Made by a program: the position numbers and the translations under genes. A stretch of DNA of 64,000 bases from Micromussa lordhowensis (lineage: Eukaryota; Cnidaria; Anthozoa; Scleractinia; Lobophylliidae): positions 2,449,301 to 2,513,300 of the forward strand of contig OZ026605.1 in the NCBI GenBank assembly GCA_964020085.1, written 5' to 3'. Shown here piece after piece: positions 59,093-64,000 of this stretch. Each line of letters starts with the position of its first letter. Positions within the stretch are counted from its first letter, which is position 1. The notes below the pieces were generated by a model. It ran no database searches, was not told the DNA's origin, and worked only from the letters and a program-made list of their open reading frames with translations.

Positions 59093-60092
59093 TCACACAG
59101 CACATGAACATGTTGTCGGATATTTTGCATTGTCCTTAGGATAATACTTGAAATTTGACGGTATACATTTCCTCATGCCGTAGACTGCTATCGAACTAGA
59201 ACATGCAGTAAATTGCGCAACAGGCCTACATACAGGGTATTTTATCCTTCCAGCATACTTCAGGGTTGTCCACTTGTAGGTGCCATTGTAACATTCAGGC
59301 TCGTCAGCAAGAGACCTCTTGTGTCTCCAAACAAGATTGGCTTCCATCGGTAAGGCCTCGTAACCACTGTTAGCAGATTCACCGCTGACATCATCACTGA
59401 ACTGAAACTGTTCAGCTTCATGGCTTAGAGAATCTTGTTCTGATAATCTAAGGACATCAGCTGGATTCTCTTCTAGTTCAGTTGGATTCTCATTTGTCTC
59501 ATTCAAGACCGAGTTTAATTCTTCCTCAGCTAAATCAAGCATTTTTTCAATAGTGTCGTTGTTGGTTGATGTGATAGCTCGGCCATTTCCGTGGTGAAGA
59601 AAAACAGCAAGAATAACTGCAATAACCTGCAGGCCGAAAACAACACTGAGATTAACTGTTTAATAATTACCAAGAAAGATCGACTCCTAATCTTTCCTTA
59701 CAAGATCAATGCACTGTTAAGTAGGCAAGTGATGAGAATAAACAAAATCATCAAGTAAATGAAATGGTGTTGATCAAACACCAAATTCTCAGAACTCTCA
59801 TAAGAAGAAATTTATAGTAATATGTAAGGAGAATTAATATTATAAGACCTGGAACCAAATATTTAACGTGTAACCGGGTAAGTACCTTTATAATAGTTAG
59901 ACTTTAAACCCTTGTTTAAATAGACTATTCGATTGAGGCCATGAGCTACTGTTATTCTTTAAATTGCAAGCTTTCGCCCATCTATGGCATCGTCAGGAAT
60001 TGTAAATGAGAAATGTTCCGTTGTGCGTGATTTAAAAACCTTTTTGAAGAGTCCTAAACAACTAAACGTTTTCTTACCTTCAAAATATCCAT
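59093..60092 (-). CDS. Small secreted six-cysteine protein, copy 2
   Basis: Two exons (60078-60092 encoding MDILK; 59093-59626) give 182 residues. The architecture matches copy 1: signal peptide (VIAVILAVFLHHGNG), acidic pro-region, and the same C-x20-C-x8-C-x11-C-x18-C-x-C domain (first Cys at 117) ending CSCAV. Unlike copy 1 it has a good furin-type site, RHKR, directly before SLADEPEC, so release of the cysteine domain from a pro-form is plausible. Intron ends and flanks also match copy 1 ('gatcaatgca', 'gttaagtaggca'), showing duplication of a genomic segment that included promoter and intron. Confidence 0.86.
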
Positions 60093-60206
60093 GGCTTATT
60101 TTCATATGAGATTGTGGCTTTTTTCCAACACTTACTTGTGCTATGCTCTGTTCTTCTCCGATAATATTTGAAGACTTTGATCTGATTTCTAGCAAAATAA
60201 CTCTCC

Positions 60207-60214
60207 CTTAAATA
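60207..60214 (-). promoter_or_regulatory. TATA-like box of secreted protein copy 2
   Basis: TATTTAAG on the minus strand, about 115 bp ahead of the ATG, conserved with copy 1. Confidence 0.5.
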
Positions 60215-62599
60215 CAATTTTCAACGTTCCTGATTTGGCGCTGTAGCCAATAGCTAGAGAGGGAAACTACCGAGGATCGTTTAAAATTACAAATGTATTT
60301 TGGAGACCGTTTCATCCTCATGTACGTTACTTTGGAGTTTCAGCGATAACGTATTTGATTCTGTACATTTTGGTAACGTTTGTGATGTTATAGCAGTGAA
60401 GTGCTGTTAGCAACGACTTCCTTTAATTCCGGTAGTAAACTGAGAACAGGAATCTTATCTTCATTTTGGAATAAACCTACGAGATATTACTGCTCGAGTT
60501 ACACTGGAGGTATTTCTAGCTGAGTCGCAACGAAAGTCCAAAATAGTTTGACTTTTAGATTTATCTATTTTAAAATAATTTGAACTATTGGTGTAATAAG
60601 CTACATGTTACTTAGCGCCCACAGAATTCAGGGAATCCAGACTGAAATTTTCATTTATTTTTTATTTATCTTAAATTCTCTTGATCAAGACATTTTTTTG
60701 GTTCACTGGCCGGCAACAGGGTCCTGAATTCCAGTCCGCCACGGAGCGAGGAATGTTTTCAATTTTAAAATTGTCTTCTTTTTTTAGAATTTAATTAGAT
60801 GAGTCACCTCCTGACGTAAAAGATAAGAATCGTACTGTAACATTACAAACTCCCTATGCCTTGATTAATTATATAAACATTTTAGTTTATACGCATAGTC
60901 ATTCAGAGCAGTTCATTAAATTGTAGAACCGTGGAGTACAGAAGTCATAGATCGAAGTCGTTTTCAGACCGACAACTGGGAAACTTAGACGACAGAAAAA
61001 AAAGGATACATTTTGCAAAGTTAAATTGCAAATTTTATTTTGTCTCTCAAATAGTAATTCATCGCAGTTTTCGAAACTGTAAAACATCCAAAAGCAAAAA
61101 TAAACTTCCTTTAAGTCTTTCACATGATATGAAAATATGATACGCAGGTGAAATATTCTGATGTGACATACGATCTCGCCTTGTAACTAAGGCAAGATGA
61201 AAGAAACTGTTTCGAAATTTCCTTTCCCTTAAAGTTATAAACCGAGTTTTCATATTCTACCATGAAATAATTATGAACTGCAGGTCTTAGAAGAGATGAA
61301 CTGTTATCGTTTCCTGAGGCGACCCTCTTTATAGTGTACAAAGTGGATATTGAGTTGTTCCGCTGAAACGATTAAATTTTGTCTTAAATTTGTTTCCAAC
61401 TGGTCATCTGATTCTCTGAGATACAAAAGTGACTGGAGATCAAAATGGCCTAATCTAAAAACAGTTAAATACCACTCTAGATATAATGTTAATTTCATAC
61501 AAATATAAAGAGCTTTACATTTATCATGATAAGATTACGAATTGATGTTTCTTTGGTTTTCCCTTTTGATGTAACTCTGTAATTTAATAAGTATGAAATA
61601 CACCTAGGAATGAACGTGTTACCGTGTTCCTATCATAGCTTATCTTGGCAGCTGGTTTTCTTTACCAAATTTTCAAATGGACAAGCAAGGCAAAACATTC
61701 AAATACTGGCTTTTTATAAGTGGCCAATAGATCGTTTTCACGTGACGTAATCACTTTCTAAAATCTAAAACTAAAGAGCCACCAAAGTTTTCATCCCCAT
61801 CAGGTATAAGAGGTGGCATATTCATATCTGTTTATAACTTTACAGCTCAATAGCGTGCTTCGTTTGGAAACCAGATCATTTTGAATTTCTGGGTTATGGA
61901 GGTGCGTGACAAAAGGCTACGATCAAATTTGTTGAAAAATATATACTTATCTCATGATTTTGAGCCCTGTGAGAAGCTAGAGCATTAGGAAAAGTGCTTA
62001 TGTAACTACTTGTTTTTTCAGTACTGATAATCAGTCGCCTAGAAAGCCAAAGTAAGTTCCAGATGTTTACACTATTTTCCGGCCGCCATATTGGTGTACC
62101 ATAGAGGTACACCAACATGGCGTTTTCATACTGGGCTCTATAAATTTCCGCAAAACATTTCGACGAATATCTGAAGTTTGGGGAAACGCACAGGGCTAAG
62201 ACTTGGAGAAGTGTCTTGGAGAAGTGTTTTATATTTATCAACTCCTGATAGGTTGTCCCGGTTTATATTTACGTTTTGTTTACGAAGTCTCGCTTACATT
62301 CTTCAGCCAACAGAAAATGAGCCGTTACCAGCCGTTCTGGTTACAAGCTCATAGAAAGTTATGATTTCATTAATGATGACGATGATGATGTTTTTTTAGA
62401 GTGCGGATACTCCCTAAGACAATTGAGAATTTAGCTATGAATCAAAAGTGAAGGCGTTGTCATTAGTTCACCATCCGAGAAACCCCGCCAGTCCTTTACC
62501 ATTGCACTTCTTTTCCCTTGGTACGTTGGAATCGGTATGAACTGGAGTGCAATGAAGAATTTAGCACCCGTCCACTTTTCGCCGGAGGAATTTGAAAAC

Positions 62600-62857
62600 G
62601 CAGCTTTATTACCGTCCACACTAATCCGTCACGAAAACGGAGCTTTTCGAAAACGCTCTTCAAACCGGAGGACTTTGAAATCACCGGTTTTGCGTTTTAT
62701 TCGGGACAGAAAACATTTTTGAAAACGGAGCTTTTCGTAAACAATGATGAAACGATAATAATGTGATTTCCCCGAGTTTTTCTCAAACATAAATCCAAAA
62801 TGACCGGATATTGTTCCGTTCGCAAAATCCTCCGGCATAATGTGGACGGGGCCTAAT
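62600..62857. mobile_element. Degenerate MITE of the 'GTCCACACTAATCCG' family
   Basis: 'gtccacactaatccgtcacg' near 62615 and 'ataatgtggacggggcc' at the right end are the recognisable termini. 'gaaaacggagcttttcg' occurs twice inside. It is related to the copy at 51418. Confidence 0.55.
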
Positions 62858-62955
62858 ACAGCGAGTTGTGTTTGAAAATTCTCTCAAGATTGCACGAGCC
62901 CGTGCAAACGCGTCACGTGACTGAACGTGGCTAAAACTGAGGAATATCCGAGACA

Positions 62956-63197
62956 GGGCCGGGTTGTTCAAAGCCCGATTAAGCTAACCCAGGGTTAGCG
63001 AGAATTTTGATTTCAGTTTTGCAACTTTTTGGAGAGGTTTTCTGTTTATATTGTTTGGCCTTCTTTTTTGAATTTGAATAATCTCAAACTAACCAAAAAG
63101 TAAAAAGCGAAAAACACTTTTATACAAGAAAAAATAATACTTCGGTTAACTTTTAATCCTGGGTTAGCGTTAACCCGCTTTCGAAGAACCCAGCCCA
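62956..63197. mobile_element. MITE with long terminal inverted repeats (GGGCCGGGTTGTTCAAAGCC)
   Basis: The left end 'gggccgggttgttcaaagcc' with 'taacccagggtta' is mirrored by 'cctgggttagcgttaaccc' and 'gctttcgaagaacccagccc'. It is about 240 bp with an AT-rich middle and no frame. Confidence 0.75.
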
Positions 63198-63420
63198 GTA
63201 ATATCCCCCAAATTTCAAAAGAACCTGCGTGTTGCGAAAAATATTTGAACGATAATATAAGCGCCGTCTCAACTGACTTTAAAAATATGCTCGAATATTT
63301 CGTCCTTGGACATTATCTTTTCCTGGAAACGAACAGTTTTCTGAGAGCGAAGAAAGATATCCGAGCCTATTTTCGCGCCAAATGATGGTTATTGTTCATG
63401 TATGTTGTGGATTATTAGTT

Positions 63421-63561
63421 GTAAAACTCTCTCGTAAGCGGACACCCTCGGGAATTGGAAAAAGTGTCCGTTGTAGAGCTGTTCGCTTACGAGGATTATT
63501 CCCTTACAAGAATTATTCCCGCTTACGAAAGTGTCCGTTAGCGGAGCTAGAGTTGACTGTA
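63421..63561. mobile_element. Degenerate pogo/Tigger-type MITE
   Basis: The right end GAGTTGACTG followed by TA matches the element at 34376-34780. The left end 'aactctctcgtaagcggaca' is the damaged partner. 'gtgtccgtt' occurs near both ends. Confidence 0.6.
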
Positions 63562-64000
63562 ATTTACCTGCTAGGATTTGTCCGTCCGACTTTTGCGTTA
63601 TGTTAATTTCGTGGATGCCCAATTTTCCCTGAAAAAAGAATCGGCCGATTTTTATCTGCCCAATCATTTCCTAATCAAATGGCCATATCGTAGTTTATGA
63701 ATTGGTCAAATGGTCTCCAAAATTAAATGTCCCCTTTCAGGTTTTACGAATACTATTCACCAAATAAATAAGTCCATTTTTACAGACCGTATCTCAAACA
63801 ACAATTGTTCTCTAGATGGACTGAAATTTAAGGGTTAAAGTCAGCCTTTCTCTGTCCATTACTTCTACATTGCAGTTCATTTCACATCAGTATAAAATAC
63901 TGTACAAATAACTCTTTTAAAGAGAATCAATGTAACATTAATTAGCATATGATATGTAACTTTACAATTATTCTAATTTAGTAAATTCTCAGCTCCGACT

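Larger units (their letters stand above)
60220..64000. other. Right-end region without a supported gene
   Basis: Only short frames without recognisable domains. It contains several inverted-repeat elements listed separately, and a partial relative of the TAGAGCG MITE near 61733-62140 ('gatcgttttcacgtgacg' and 'gtacaccaacatggcg'). Confidence 0.5.

Overview
The window reads as nuclear DNA of a cnidarian, most likely a stony coral or another hexacoral. Its genes have many introns and lie far apart, the DNA is AT-rich, and it is dense with small inverted-repeat elements, tRNA-derived SINEs and LINE tails of the kinds familiar from coral genomes. The genus cannot be named from the sequence alone. 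All gene structures below were built by hand from reading frames and splice sites.

Layout. 1-482 (minus): first 160 codons of a secreted protein that runs off the left edge. 483-5302: no convincing gene, some dispersed repeats. 5303-29538: a 24-kb tandem array of five units (3.7 to 5.8 kb each). 29401-35902 (minus): a 1104-residue arylsulfatase-like protein in 7 coding exons with a mucin-like stretch and a C-terminal membrane anchor. Two catalytic residues are replaced, including the cysteine that becomes formylglycine in active sulfatases. 36-40 kb: little, apart from a hairpin element. 39993-40586 (minus): an unrecognised 197-residue single-exon gene. 42495-49571 (minus): the complete 9-exon gene for methylthioribulose-1-phosphate dehydratase (APIP, methionine salvage), 243 residues. 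49.7-53 kb: a nest of inverted-repeat elements. 53193-54133 and 59093-60092 (minus): a duplicated pair of two-exon genes for small secreted six-cysteine proteins. Between them lie a 151-bp tandem repeat and nested elements. 60.1-64 kb: more inverted-repeat elements and no gene I can support.

How the parts relate. The tandem array was built from the 3' end of the sulfatase-like gene. Each inner junction carries about 120-145 bp of its last coding exon (the membrane anchor and stop region) fused to downstream flank at the short shared sequence AACGA. The array is therefore repeated 3' flank with gene-end fragments, not an array of whole genes. Insertions present in some units and absent in others give a relative order of events. 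The other genes appear to be independent neighbours; nothing suggests a shared pathway.

The strongest candidate for something new is the membrane-anchored, apparently inactivated sulfatase. Next are the six-cysteine secreted pair, where one copy keeps and the other has lost a furin-type processing site.
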